Source: an uncultured Marvinbryantia sp. (GTDB lineage: Bacteria > Bacillota > Clostridia > Lachnospirales > Lachnospiraceae). From it: a DNA stretch of 35,867 nt. The DNA lies in NCBI GenBank assembly GCA_934394985.1, contig CAKRRF010000027.1, positions 1 through 35,867 of the forward strand, given 5' to 3'. The notes under the pieces were generated by a model that did not search any database, was not told the DNA's origin, and saw only the letters and a list, made by a program, of their open reading frames with translations. Of this stretch, positions 25,151-33,407 are shown one piece after another. The position numbers and the translations under genes are program-made. The first letter of the stretch is position 1. Each line of letters begins with the position of its first letter.

Positions 25151-27508
25151 TTATTTGATTTTTCCGAAATATTTGCCTTTGATAATGATACGGTCTTCTG
25201 CATCGTACCGCTTTCCTGATACTGTAGAAAACAGCTTTCCAAGGCTGAACTTGTTCGCTTTTTTGATCGCCTTATCCATAATCTCTTTCACATCCAGAAC
25301 TGCTACCGGCTGTTCGGAATTCTGAAGCACACCAATACCATCATAAAGTGTCAGTACGGCGGAATCATCCATAACACAGTCATTCTGGAGAGCGTAATAT
25401 TTACCAAACTCTACCAGTTCATCATTGGTCAATGTCGGTACATTCAGTGTAATGTCAAACTTCTGTGCCAGCTGAGGGTTGCGTCCCAGCAGATCCATCA
25501 GATATCTTCTTTCATCCTCAAGGAATACAATCAGGCCATCTGTCTTGAAATCCATTGCCATTGACAGCTGCGCTGCTGCATTGTCACTGAGATCTCCCGC
25601 TTCTTCAATAATCAGAATACCTCCTGCGATCTTGCTTACCGTTGCGGCAATATCTTTACTGTTCAGATCTTCTGCATAGATCTTTGCTACCTTTTGACTC
25701 TGCAGTCCCTTACATCTTCCGATAATTTTTGCAATACCAAGGGCCAGTGTCGTACGTCCGTTTCCGGCATCTCCTATCAGGAGCACATTTCCATGAGCAG
25801 ATGTCTTGTCTGCCAGAATGCTGCGCATCATCAGCGTCACGACTTCGTTTACCTGCTCATTGATACCGCGAATGCTGCTCCAGAATCCAAGCATACTCTT
25901 TTCTTTCTCATCCAGTCCGGTTCTCACATAGCTCATTGGGTCAATCTTTGGCTGTGATTCAGCTTCATTCTCTGACTGCAGTGCTTCCGGCTGTGCGGCC
26001 TCCTGCTGCGTCGGCGCTTCCTTCTGCTCTGTCTCCGGCTGTGCTGCTTCCATCTGCGGCACTTCCGTAATCTCTTCCTGTACCGGTGCTTCTTCTGTCA
26101 CGTTTGGTGTTCTCTGCTTCTGAAGCTGCTCTACCGGCATTTCACGGGTAGACTGTACTGCTGGTTCTGCCACCTGCTGTGCTTCCGGCATCTCTTTTAC
26201 TACTCTGGTATTCATCACCGGTGCTTCTTTTAATACCGGCTCTTTCACCGGTTCCGGAACAGGAATCTTAACTTCTTCTGCCTGTTTCTGTCTGGCTGCC
26301 AGTTCTGCCGCATATGCACGCAGATTACGGTCACCAATCTCTTTATGAATGCTTTCAGACAGATTGATCGTCTCTGCATTTAAAATATCTTCATCCGGCA
26401 TCATAGTCGGTTTCTGTGGCTGCGCCGCTTCTGCTTTTGGTACTTCCGGTGCTGTCCGAGAAAGTGACTCCTGCTTTTCTTCTGTCACGCTGCCAGTCAG
26501 AATATCATCAATGGACATCTGTCCTTCGATCTGCTGTTCTTCTTCCGGCTCCTCTTCTCTGGTTGCTGCAACGGTATCTGCCATCATCTGCTCCGGTTCT
26601 GCCACAGGCTTGCTTCCTCTCATTCCGGACAGGATCTGACGCATACTGCTGGCCAGTTCATTCTGCATCTCCACACTGTTGAAATCCTTCGCCTTCGCCG
26701 GCTCTGCCTTCTTTGCTTCCTGCTCTGCTTCTTCTTTATGTTCAGCAACTGCTGCCGCAATCTCTTTTTCTGTATTCATCATAATACTGTCGGCAATCAC
26801 TTCTGACTCAGACTTTGGCAGTTCCTTGGTAATCTCTTCATCCAGCGTAGGTACCGCCGCTTCTATCGCTGCTTCCTTTGTCTCCATGTCTACAATACTG
26901 CTTGGATTGTCATAAATGGTCTGCTGTTCCGGAGTCAGTGATGCATATTTCTTCTTCAGCTCCAGTGCCTGAACCACATACTCCCCATTGTGGAACCACA
27001 GTGCAAGATCATCACATTCGGCAATACACTTGTCAATCATACCAGCCTGTGCATACAGCTTTGCCAGCTCATATGCCCACTGCTCGGTATATTCCTGACT
27101 CTTCAGTTCTTCCAGAACCTGAATCTGTTCTTCGATAGAAGAGCCTCTTCCTTTGTAAATCTCATATTTTAAAATGTATTTATTATTGTCATGAGGGGCA
27201 AGATTCACATACTCTGTATAATATTCTACTGCATCATCAAAATCCTGTGTCTGTACACATGCCTCTGTCAGACGATACAGAATCTGTCTGCTGCCAGGAG
27301 AACGTCTATATGCACGATATAAAATATTCTTGCTGTCTTCTGCCCGGCCAACGATCTCATAGATCTCACTTACCAGGCAAAGGGTACGTACACTTCTGAC
27401 TCTCTTCCATTCAATGGTATCTGCAATCGCTGCTGCCTCTTCATATTCTTCTTTATCCACCAGTTTCTTAATTTCTTCCAGCTTTGCCTGGTATTCGTAT
27501 TTATCCAC
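25151..27508 (-). CDS. TPR-linker-AAA+ protein, EccA/CbxX-like layout with altered Walker motifs
   Basis: The protein has 785 residues from a GTG at 27508 with AAGGGG nine bases upstream; an ATG at 27562 lacks an SD. Residues about 5-210 are helical TPR-type repeats (LTEACVQTQDFDDAVEYYTEYVNLAP). Residues about 215-545 are a low-complexity Glu/Ala/Pro/Gln-rich linker. Residues about 555-700 form an AAA+ domain. Its Walker A reads GDAGNGRTT (about 579-587), with Arg in place of the invariant Lys, and its Walker B is ILIIEE with Glu in place of Asp. A sequence LGRNPQLAQKFD follows, like the NPxLxxRF arginine-finger region of CbxX/EccA proteins. No signal peptide is present. It may be a regulatory or remodelling scaffold with weak or no ATPase activity. 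Its true function is unknown. Confidence 0.8.
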   Translation of the reverse strand: MDKYEYQAKLEEIKKLVDKEEYEEAAAIADTIEWKRVRSVRTLCLVSEIYEIVGRAEDSKNILYRAYRRSPGSRQILYRLTEACVQTQDFDDAVEYYTEYVNLAPHDNNKYILKYEIYKGRGSSIEEQIQVLEELKSQEYTEQWAYELAKLYAQAGMIDKCIAECDDLALWFHNGEYVVQALELKKKYASLTPEQQTIYDNPSSIVDMETKEAAIEAAVPTLDEEITKELPKSESEVIADSIMMNTEKEIAAAVAEHKEEAEQEAKKAEPAKAKDFNSVEMQNELASSMRQILSGMRGSKPVAEPEQMMADTVAATREEEPEEEQQIEGQMSIDDILTGSVTEEKQESLSRTAPEVPKAEAAQPQKPTMMPDEDILNAETINLSESIHKEIGDRNLRAYAAELAARQKQAEEVKIPVPEPVKEPVLKEAPVMNTRVVKEMPEAQQVAEPAVQSTREMPVEQLQKQRTPNVTEEAPVQEEITEVPQMEAAQPETEQKEAPTQQEAAQPEALQSENEAESQPKIDPMSYVRTGLDEKEKSMLGFWSSIRGINEQVNEVVTLMMRSILADKTSAHGNVLLIGDAGNGRTTLALGIAKIIGRCKGLQSQKVAKIYAEDLNSKDIAATVSKIAGGILIIEEAGDLSDNAAAQLSMAMDFKTDGLIVFLEDERRYLMDLLGRNPQLAQKFDITLNVPTLTNDELVEFGKYYALQNDCVMDDSAVLTLYDGIGVLQNSEQPVAVLDVKEIMDKAIKKANKFSLGKLFSTVSGKRYDAEDRIIIKGKYFGKIK

Positions 27509-27536
27509 TTCTATGCACCCCTTATATCTTTTCTCT

Positions 27537-27576
27537 CTGATACCCACAGAGTTATCATGCATCTGGATGGTATCAG
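27537..27576 (-). promoter_or_regulatory. leader hairpin of the TPR-AAA gene
   Basis: CTGATACC pairs with GGTATCAG (8 bp) around a 24-base loop in the roughly 145-base leader. The loop contains the unused ATG at 27562. The rest of 27509-27813 holds only this, the promoter at 27659 and the terminator of the surface-protein gene. Confidence 0.4.
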
Positions 27577-27658
27577 TTTTCTATATCTATTTGTCAAACT
27601 ATGTCTTACTATCTGTTTTCCGATCTCTATTCTGTTATCATTTAACATAGTTGTAACA

Positions 27659-27687
27659 ATTCTATCACAGAGATATATCCTTGTCAA
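27659..27687 (-). promoter_or_regulatory. promoter of the TPR-AAA gene
   Basis: On the minus strand there is TTGACA (27682-27687) and TAGAAT (27659-27664) with a 17-base spacer, matching the consensus at 11 of 12 positions. Confidence 0.75.
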
Positions 27688-27766
27688 AGGAAAACCCGTC
27701 TGTTTTCACACTTTCCTTACATTCCATTATTTTACAAATATGTAACAATCCGATTTTTCATAAACT

Positions 27767-27804
27767 CACCCGGGACGCTGATGTTGCAGTTCAACTCCCG
27801 GGTG
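27767..27804 (-). terminator. hairpin after the surface-protein gene
   Basis: CACCCGGGA pairs with TCCCGGGTG (9 bp) around a 20-base loop, 10 bases after the stop. The tail is AGTTTATG, so it is a terminator with a weak T tract. Confidence 0.6.
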
Positions 27805-27813
27805 TCTGATCTT

Positions 27814-30800
27814 TTATTCTTTTCTGCGTTTTCTTACTATCACTGCTGCCGCAAATAACAGGCATGCTACTGCCAGCATCGACAGATAAAGAGTAACGTT
27901 GGTCGTATCTCCGGTCTGTACGGAATTTCCTCCGGCGGCAAGCTCTGCTGCCGCTGATGCTGAACCGCCATATCCTGCATATTCTGCATGGTAGGAATTT
28001 CTCAGTTCGCTGGACGATACCTTCTGAGCACCTGCAGGCTCTGTAACAAAGTCATTGGTAATCTCTGCGATCAGATCCTTGCTGGCATCCATATGCAGCC
28101 CTTCCGTCGGATTATTGACTTTGAAGGTTGCATTGTTTTTCAGTGGATTGCCATCCTTGTCTGTCTCTGCCACATAGTATACGCCTGCAGGAATGTTTTC
28201 AAATGTAACTTCTGCATAAACCTGGCTGGTCGTCATGGTCAGTCGGCGCACACCGGCTGCTGTATATCGCTTTGTCAGATTCTTATCTGTAAACAGTGCA
28301 CAGTAATAGGTTCCGTTTACTTTTATCGCGCTGCCCTTATAAGCTGCTCGCATAACTACACGGATGCTTCCGCTGGCTTTTCTGGTCTGCATGGTAACTG
28401 CTGCCTGATTGCCGCTCTTATAGGTATGGAATACTCCTGATCCTGCCAGATCATATCCTTCCGGTGCACCAGTCTCTACCAACGTATATTCTGTACTGGC
28501 TGCCAGCACACCTTCCACCAGATGGCCACCTTTTTCACTGGATGTCCATGATATCGGATTACCATTCTGATCTTTTACCACATTGCCATCCTTATCACGG
28601 ATCTCCAGTTTTGCTCCTGACAGGAGCTTCAGATTGGTGTATTCATAAGCTTTCTTACCGTTTTTGGTCACCTGCGTTCTGCTGTCATAGCCTTTTCTGG
28701 ACACCAGAACCTTCACGGTATCTGCTGAGATTTCTACGATCTTCTCTTTTTTAGTCTTGGATGACAGACTGATCTGCTTTCCGACGCTGTATGATCCTGA
28801 ATCTGTCACAGCACCCACAATATATCCTGCCGGAGCTGCTGTCTGGACAATCTGATATTTTGTGTTCGGATTCAGCAGGCCGACTACTTCCACCAGCTGT
28901 CCCTCTGTCGTGATCGTCTCTAGAACCTTACCGTCTTTTTTTATTGCAACAGATGCACCCTTTACGTAGCTTCCTGCATACGGAGAAGTCTTGGATACAT
29001 TGTCAATCACTCCGATTTTGACAACCGTCGGCTGACTGGAAAAGGTAATGATCGGATCTTCTCCTGCCGCGTTTACCGTATAGGTACCGCTGCTCAGATT
29101 CTTGCTGGCTGCGCTGTAATATCCGTTCATTCTGGTCTGGGAGATCGTGTATTTTTCACCGCGTTCCAACACACCGGTTACTTTTGCCAGTCCTTCACTG
29201 TCTGTTGTCTCAAAAGCCACCGTTTTGTCTGCCTTCTTCACTGTAATCTTTGCATTGGCAAGTGGTTTACCGCTTCTGCTGTTTATTGCCTTCAGGGTAA
29301 GCGTCATGGTACTATAGGTCAGATTGACTGCTGATGACAGATTGCCTGACTCGTCCACTGTGATTTCCTGACTTTTTGCTTCTGATTTATATTTTTTCGG
29401 AATCGTACCTGCATCCCCGGTCACGGTATATTTGCCTGCCGGAAGCCCTCTGACCATGGCCTTGCCACTGTCGTCGGCTGTCACTGTATAAACCGGCGCA
29501 GTTGCACCATCCGGAACGACTGAAAATGACATACCGGCAAACTTACTGTCTGTTTTATCTTTGTCTGACGCAGAAACTGTAACAGCGGAATAAACATTTT
29601 CTATTGTCAGTCCCTGACTCTTCTCCATGCTGACTGTGCAACTGCCATCTGTGGAAGGAAGCAGTGTTCCCTCTGCATTCTTATAAACAGTATAGTAATC
29701 AGATGTGACAGAAAATCCTATATTTGTCACAAAATTTCCACCGGCATGGATCGTATATGTGGCTGTCTTTGGAGCTTCTGCTGTGGCTCCGTCACCGTTT
29801 ACCGGCAGATTGGCAATGTGCAGTGTTGTTCCGTTCTCTAATGCTGCAGCCGGAATCGTAATACAATTTTTCTCGATGGTCACACCAGCTACGTCTTTTT
29901 CATTCGCACCGGTTCCCTGTGTCACCTTCAGTTCTTTCGCTGAAGTACCCAGAGCCTGTACCGCCGCCTGCAGATCTCCAATATTCGTCGCTGTGAGCAC
30001 CAGATCCTTTGCAGTTGTCTTTGTTCCTGTCATCTTCATCGTCAGCGTAAGATCTGCCTGTGTGATCTGTGCTTCCCCTTCTCGTACAGCGATCTGTGGT
30101 GCGGTCGTCTCAGGCTCTTCTGACTGCGCCGGAGTATCTGGCTGTGTCTCTGTCCCGGCAGTTTCTGATGCAGAAGTCTCCGGTGCCTCCGTTTCCGTCT
30201 CTTTGGCTGTCTCGGATTCGGTCTGCTTTTCTTTTGTTACTGCAAAAAGGTAATCTGAAAATCCATCCGTCGAAAATGTAATGGTTTCTTTGCCGTCTTT
30301 TTCTTCTGCCTTTTTGATCTTCAGCTTTTCTGCTGTCTGTGTTACTTCTTTTTCTGTCTGATCCTGTTCCTGACTTTCGCTTTCTTCTTTTTTCAGTTTT
30401 TCCAGTTCTTCCTCTGTCAGATCACGAATATGAAATACTTCCAGACCTTCTTCTTTCAGATCTTTCTGGAATTCCTTCTTATCGATCGCAATCGTCACCT
30501 TAATATCTGCTTTTTCTCTCGGTGTCAGTTCTATCTCTTTCTTATTTTTTTCAAAATGCAGATCATAGATCTGATAACCGGCTATCTCTGTATCATCCCC
30601 TGCTGCTTCCTGAGCCAGCTTCAGATCTTCTTTTGCCTCTTTGCTGTCCTTCTTCACGATATTGGCTACCAGGCTGGCACCATCTGGGATCTTGCAGTCA
30701 TCCGGCACTTCTACGCTTACGGTATACTCTTTTTCTTCTACTGTATAAATGCCATCTTCTGTCTCTTTTTCCGTCTTCTTTTCTGTATCAGTCGGTTTTT

Positions 30801-31161
30801 CCGTTGATGTCTCCGTAGCGGGAGCCGGTGCTTCCGTCGGTGCTTCTGTAGCCGGAGCCGGTGCTTCTGTTGGTGCCTCTGTGGCAGGGGCAGGCGCTTC
30901 TGTCGGTGCTTCTGTAGCCGGAGCCGGTGCTTCTGTCGGTGCCTCTGTAGCCGGAGCCGGTGCTTCCGTCGGTGCCTCCGTAGCCGGAGCCGGTGCTTCC
31001 GTCGGTGCTTCTGTAGTCGGGGCAGGTGCTTCCTCTGCCTGTGCGGATGCTTCTTCTGCCTGTGCGGATGCTTCTTCTGCCAGACCTGTTATACTGATAT
31101 TCGAAAACAACATAGAAGCTGTCAGCAATGCTGCCGCCCCTCTTTTCCAGTTCCTTCTCAT
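27814..31161 (-). CDS. large cell-wall-anchored surface protein with SpaA/Cna_B-like domains and QTGD sorting signal
   Basis: The protein has 1115 residues. The signal peptide MRRNWKRGAAALLTASMLFS is followed by a likely cut after GLA. Two ASAQAEE repeats precede seven copies of the 11-residue repeat APAPATEAPTE (45-121), then a Lys/Glu-rich segment. A domain at about 140-310 ends in FSTDGFSDYLFAVT, as in other clostridial surface proteins. The remainder carries several prealbumin-like (SpaA/Cna_B) domains, for example GKPLANAKITVKKADK and YTLVETGAPEGYDL. The C terminus has SVQTGD, a hydrophobic helix and RKRRKE, a sortase-type sorting signal with QTGD instead of LPXTG. The likely role is adhesion or a pilus-like structure. 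The start has GGAGGAT seven bases upstream. No sortase gene is in the window. Confidence 0.9.
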   Translation of the reverse strand: MRRNWKRGAAALLTASMLFSNISITGLAEEASAQAEEASAQAEEAPAPTTEAPTEAPAPATEAPTEAPAPATEAPTEAPAPATEAPTEAPAPATEAPTEAPAPATEAPTEAPAPATETSTEKPTDTEKKTEKETEDGIYTVEEKEYTVSVEVPDDCKIPDGASLVANIVKKDSKEAKEDLKLAQEAAGDDTEIAGYQIYDLHFEKNKKEIELTPREKADIKVTIAIDKKEFQKDLKEEGLEVFHIRDLTEEELEKLKKEESESQEQDQTEKEVTQTAEKLKIKKAEEKDGKETITFSTDGFSDYLFAVTKEKQTESETAKETETEAPETSASETAGTETQPDTPAQSEEPETTAPQIAVREGEAQITQADLTLTMKMTGTKTTAKDLVLTATNIGDLQAAVQALGTSAKELKVTQGTGANEKDVAGVTIEKNCITIPAAALENGTTLHIANLPVNGDGATAEAPKTATYTIHAGGNFVTNIGFSVTSDYYTVYKNAEGTLLPSTDGSCTVSMEKSQGLTIENVYSAVTVSASDKDKTDSKFAGMSFSVVPDGATAPVYTVTADDSGKAMVRGLPAGKYTVTGDAGTIPKKYKSEAKSQEITVDESGNLSSAVNLTYSTMTLTLKAINSRSGKPLANAKITVKKADKTVAFETTDSEGLAKVTGVLERGEKYTISQTRMNGYYSAASKNLSSGTYTVNAAGEDPIITFSSQPTVVKIGVIDNVSKTSPYAGSYVKGASVAIKKDGKVLETITTEGQLVEVVGLLNPNTKYQIVQTAAPAGYIVGAVTDSGSYSVGKQISLSSKTKKEKIVEISADTVKVLVSRKGYDSRTQVTKNGKKAYEYTNLKLLSGAKLEIRDKDGNVVKDQNGNPISWTSSEKGGHLVEGVLAASTEYTLVETGAPEGYDLAGSGVFHTYKSGNQAAVTMQTRKASGSIRVVMRAAYKGSAIKVNGTYYCALFTDKNLTKRYTAAGVRRLTMTTSQVYAEVTFENIPAGVYYVAETDKDGNPLKNNATFKVNNPTEGLHMDASKDLIAEITNDFVTEPAGAQKVSSSELRNSYHAEYAGYGGSASAAAELAAGGNSVQTGDTTNVTLYLSMLAVACLLFAAAVIVRKRRKE
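30799..31029 (-). repeat. seven tandem 33-bp units encoding APAPATEAPTE
   Basis: Seven in-frame 33-base units (residues 45-121 of the surface protein) encode the 11-residue Pro/Ala/Thr/Glu unit. The first (PTTEAPTE) and last (PATETSTE) differ slightly, and third codon positions vary between units, so the array is not all recently expanded. It probably forms an extended stalk that crosses the cell wall. Unit number may vary between strains. Confidence 0.9.
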
Positions 31162-31224
31162 CTTATCTATCCTCCATCTGATATGCCATCAGAACAATCT
31201 ATATCAGGTTTTGTTGTCTATCCC

Positions 31225-31279
31225 AGTATAGCATGTAACCCCTCTTTTTCCTATCTTAAAATTGTGAACTTTTTGTTAA
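31225..31279 (-). promoter_or_regulatory. activated-type promoter of the surface-protein gene with TTAACA-N5-TTCACA box
   Basis: An extended -10 (TGC then TATACT, 31225-31230) has no good -35. The direct repeat TTAACA-N5-TTCACA (31263-31279, minus strand) lies about 33-49 bases further upstream. Strong -10, weak -35 and an 11-base-period repeat suit an OmpR/PhoB-family activator. Confidence 0.4.
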
Positions 31280-31321
31280 GGTTTCTTTTAGGTTTTCATC
31301 GCAGATACGACCATCCTTACA

Positions 31322-31351
31322 TTGACAAACTGATTTCAGAAAGGGTATGAT
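31322..31351 (+). promoter_or_regulatory. promoter of the aldehyde dehydrogenase gene
   Basis: TTGACA (31322-31327) and TATGAT (31346-31351) lie 18 bases apart. A perfect 12-base palindrome CAGTGATCACTG (31384-31395) lies in the leader, 9 bases before the AGGAGG SD, and could be an operator. Confidence 0.65.
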
Positions 31352-31416
31352 GTGAGAGACAAAACCAGAAAAAAGCAACATTACAGTGATCACTGAGTCA
31401 CTGCAGGAGGTGCCTT

Positions 31417-32796
31417 ATGACTGAATCAGAAATCCGCTGTATTATAAACGAACAGCGTCATTTTTTTCTTACCGGAAGTACTCTGGATGTGGAATTTCGT
31501 ATCCAGTCCCTGCAAAAACTAAAATCCGCCATTTTAAAATATGAAACTGAGATCCATGATGCCATCCGAAAAGATCTGGGCAAAAGTGATTTTGAAAGCT
31601 ATATGTGCGAAACCGGTCTGACTTTAAGCGAAATCTCGTATATGTTAAAACATATCCGTTCGTTTGCAAAGGAACAGCGTGTGCACACTCCTCTGGCTCA
31701 GTTTCCTTCCAGAAGTTATCGCAAACCATCCCCTCATGGTGTGGTTCTAATTATGAGTCCGTGGAATTATCCGTTTCTGCTGACCATCGAACCACTGGTA
31801 GATGCCATTGCGGCAGGAAATACTGCTGTGATCAAACCAAGTGCCTATTCTCCAAATACCAGTGCTGTCATTTACCGTATGATCAGTGAATGTTTTTCTC
31901 AGGAATATGTTTCTGTTATTACCGGTGGACGCGCAGAAAACACCTGTCTCCTGAATGAAAAGTTTGATTATATTTTCTTTACCGGAAGCCAGGCTGTCGG
32001 TAAAGAAGTGATGCGAAAAGCAGCAGACCATCTGACTCCTGTAACCCTTGAACTGGGTGGAAAAAGTCCGTGTATTGTGGACAAAAGTGCGAATCTGAAA
32101 CTGGCTGCCAAAAGAATTGTATTCGGTAAATATCTGAACTGTGGACAGACCTGTGTGGCACCTGATTATATCTACTGTGATGTGTCCATCAAAGACGCTC
32201 TGTTAAAAGAACTCATCTGCCAGATTCGGAAGCAGTTCGGAAAAGATCCTCTGCATAACAAACATTATGGGAAAATTATCAACGAGAAACATTTTCAGCG
32301 TATCTGCGGTCTGATTGATCCTGCAAAAGTTGTCATCGGCGGAGAAAGGAACCCTGCTGCTTTGCAGATTGCCCCTACTATTATGGATCAGGTCACTTTC
32401 CAGGATGCTGTCATGGAGCAGGAAATCTTTGGACCGGTTCTTCCGATCCTGACCTACCAGAATCTGGATGAAGCGATCAGCAGGATTCAGTCCATGCCAC
32501 ATCCACTGGCTCTGTACTTCTTCACCTCAGATCAGGATGCCGTGCAGAAAGTCACTTCTCGTTGTGGATTCGGCGGTGGCTGTATCAATGATACCATTAT
32601 TCATCTTGCCACCAGTGAAATGGGATTTGGCGGATTCGGGGAAAGTGGTATGGGATCTTATCATGGAAAGGATGGCTTCGATACTTTCAGTCATTACAAA
32701 AGCATTGTGGATAAAAAAACATGGCTGGATCTGCCAATGAGATACCAGCCATATCGCGCTCTGCACAACAAGCTTGTTCACATATTTTTAAAATAG
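31417..32796 (+). CDS. NAD(P)-dependent aldehyde dehydrogenase
   Basis: This 459-residue enzyme oxidises an aldehyde to a carboxylic acid. Conserved elements are SPWNYPF (residues 114-120), KPSAYSP near 140, GSQAVGK in the cofactor-binding region, E212 in VTLELGGKSP, catalytic C246 in NCGQTCVAPD, and EIFGPVLPI near the end. The length matches the short, class 3-like bacterial aldehyde dehydrogenases with a hydrophobic C-terminal tail. The start has AGGAGGTG upstream. The gene stands alone on the plus strand, divergent from the surface-protein gene. The substrate is not predictable; fatty or aromatic aldehydes are typical for this group. Confidence 0.94.
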   Translation: MTESEIRCIINEQRHFFLTGSTLDVEFRIQSLQKLKSAILKYETEIHDAIRKDLGKSDFESYMCETGLTLSEISYMLKHIRSFAKEQRVHTPLAQFPSRSYRKPSPHGVVLIMSPWNYPFLLTIEPLVDAIAAGNTAVIKPSAYSPNTSAVIYRMISECFSQEYVSVITGGRAENTCLLNEKFDYIFFTGSQAVGKEVMRKAADHLTPVTLELGGKSPCIVDKSANLKLAAKRIVFGKYLNCGQTCVAPDYIYCDVSIKDALLKELICQIRKQFGKDPLHNKHYGKIINEKHFQRICGLIDPAKVVIGGERNPAALQIAPTIMDQVTFQDAVMEQEIFGPVLPILTYQNLDEAISRIQSMPHPLALYFFTSDQDAVQKVTSRCGFGGGCINDTIIHLATSEMGFGGFGESGMGSYHGKDGFDTFSHYKSIVDKKTWLDLPMRYQPYRALHNKLVHIFLK

Positions 32797-32955
32797 AATA
32801 TTCTCTGCTTTTTCTCGATACTTTACCACGGATTCAGCTTGCTTCTTTTCTTCCGGGGTAACATACGCCTCATTCTCATAATTCTTACCACAAAACAACA
32901 AACTTCTTGTCCGGCGGACATTCGTAATGAAAGCAAGGCACTTCCTTGATTCGGT
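32788..32955 (-). pseudogene. possible gene remnant of about 55 codons without start
   Basis: A minus-strand frame of 55 codons without a plausible start encodes a sequence with CGKNYENEAYVTPEEKK and a charged C-terminal helix, and ends by overlapping the stop of the aldehyde dehydrogenase gene. Its composition looks protein-like but I do not recognise it. It may be the end of a decayed gene. Confidence 0.25.
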
Positions 32956-32969
32956 TTAAACTGACGAGA

Positions 32970-33007
32970 ACGGAGTTTTGTAGCTCTAACGAGCCACAAA
33001 ACTCCGT
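32970..33007 (-). terminator. perfect hairpin after the chelatase locus, lacking a T run
   Basis: ACGGAGTTTTGT pairs with ACAAAACTCCGT (12 bp, perfect), and an inner GCTC/GAGC stem closes a TAAC loop. It lies 10 bases after the stop of the chelatase C-terminal domain. Neither strand has a T run after it, so it may be a 3'-protecting hairpin rather than a classic terminator. Confidence 0.5.
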
Positions 33008-33017
33008 CCCCATTGGT

Positions 33018-33407
33018 TTATTCTACTTTTGTCGGATTTGCTATACTTACTACATGGTCATACCATGTACCTTTTGCACCAAGCAGTGCCAGATCAAATT
33101 CTTCATCTACTGCTTCTACCGGAATATCAAAGCCATATACTTCTTCTGTACTTCCATCACTGTATGTCACTTCGTCTGTAGTTGGTTCCAGAATCTGTGC
33201 ACCATCTTTCTTTGCATCTTCTGCTTTTCCAACAAACAGATTTACAATTTTCTTGGATGCAAGGCTGACATGGAAGGTCATCTCGCCATCTTTCACAGTT
33301 AAAGTACCTTTTCCGTCACACGCCTCATTTGCATGGAACATACTGCTGTCCGTATCAAAATCTGCAGTATACGTGCCGTCCTCTAAAGCATTATCTAATT
33401 TAGAGTT
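33018..33407 (-). pseudogene. C-terminal domain of the CbiK-type chelatase, out of frame with its main ORF
   Basis: About 129 codons are open in the frame next to the end of the main chelatase ORF. They encode SKLDNALEDGTYTADFDTD, then MFHANEACDGKGTLTVKDG, a beta-sandwich-like domain resembling the iron/heme-associated (NEAT-like) domains of Firmicutes surface proteins, and end in GTWYDHVVSIANPTKVE. I recall it as the usual C-terminal part of Lachnospiraceae CbiK-type proteins. The first ATG (33341) is internal to the domain and has no good SD, so independent translation is unlikely. One extra A in the A9 run at 33406-33414 would fuse it to the chelatase. Confidence 0.7.

Noticed and set aside
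30799..31029. CRISPR-like array
   Set aside because: The units are adjacent 33-base coding repeats without unique spacers.
30749..31231. Val/Gly/Ala/Ser repeat protein on the plus strand
   Set aside because: It is the reverse reading of the APAPATEAPTE coding repeat of the surface protein.
33018..33341. Independent small gene starting at the ATG at 33341
   Set aside because: The coding signal continues upstream of this ATG without a stop to the A9 run and there is no SD, so it is the tail of the chelatase protein.
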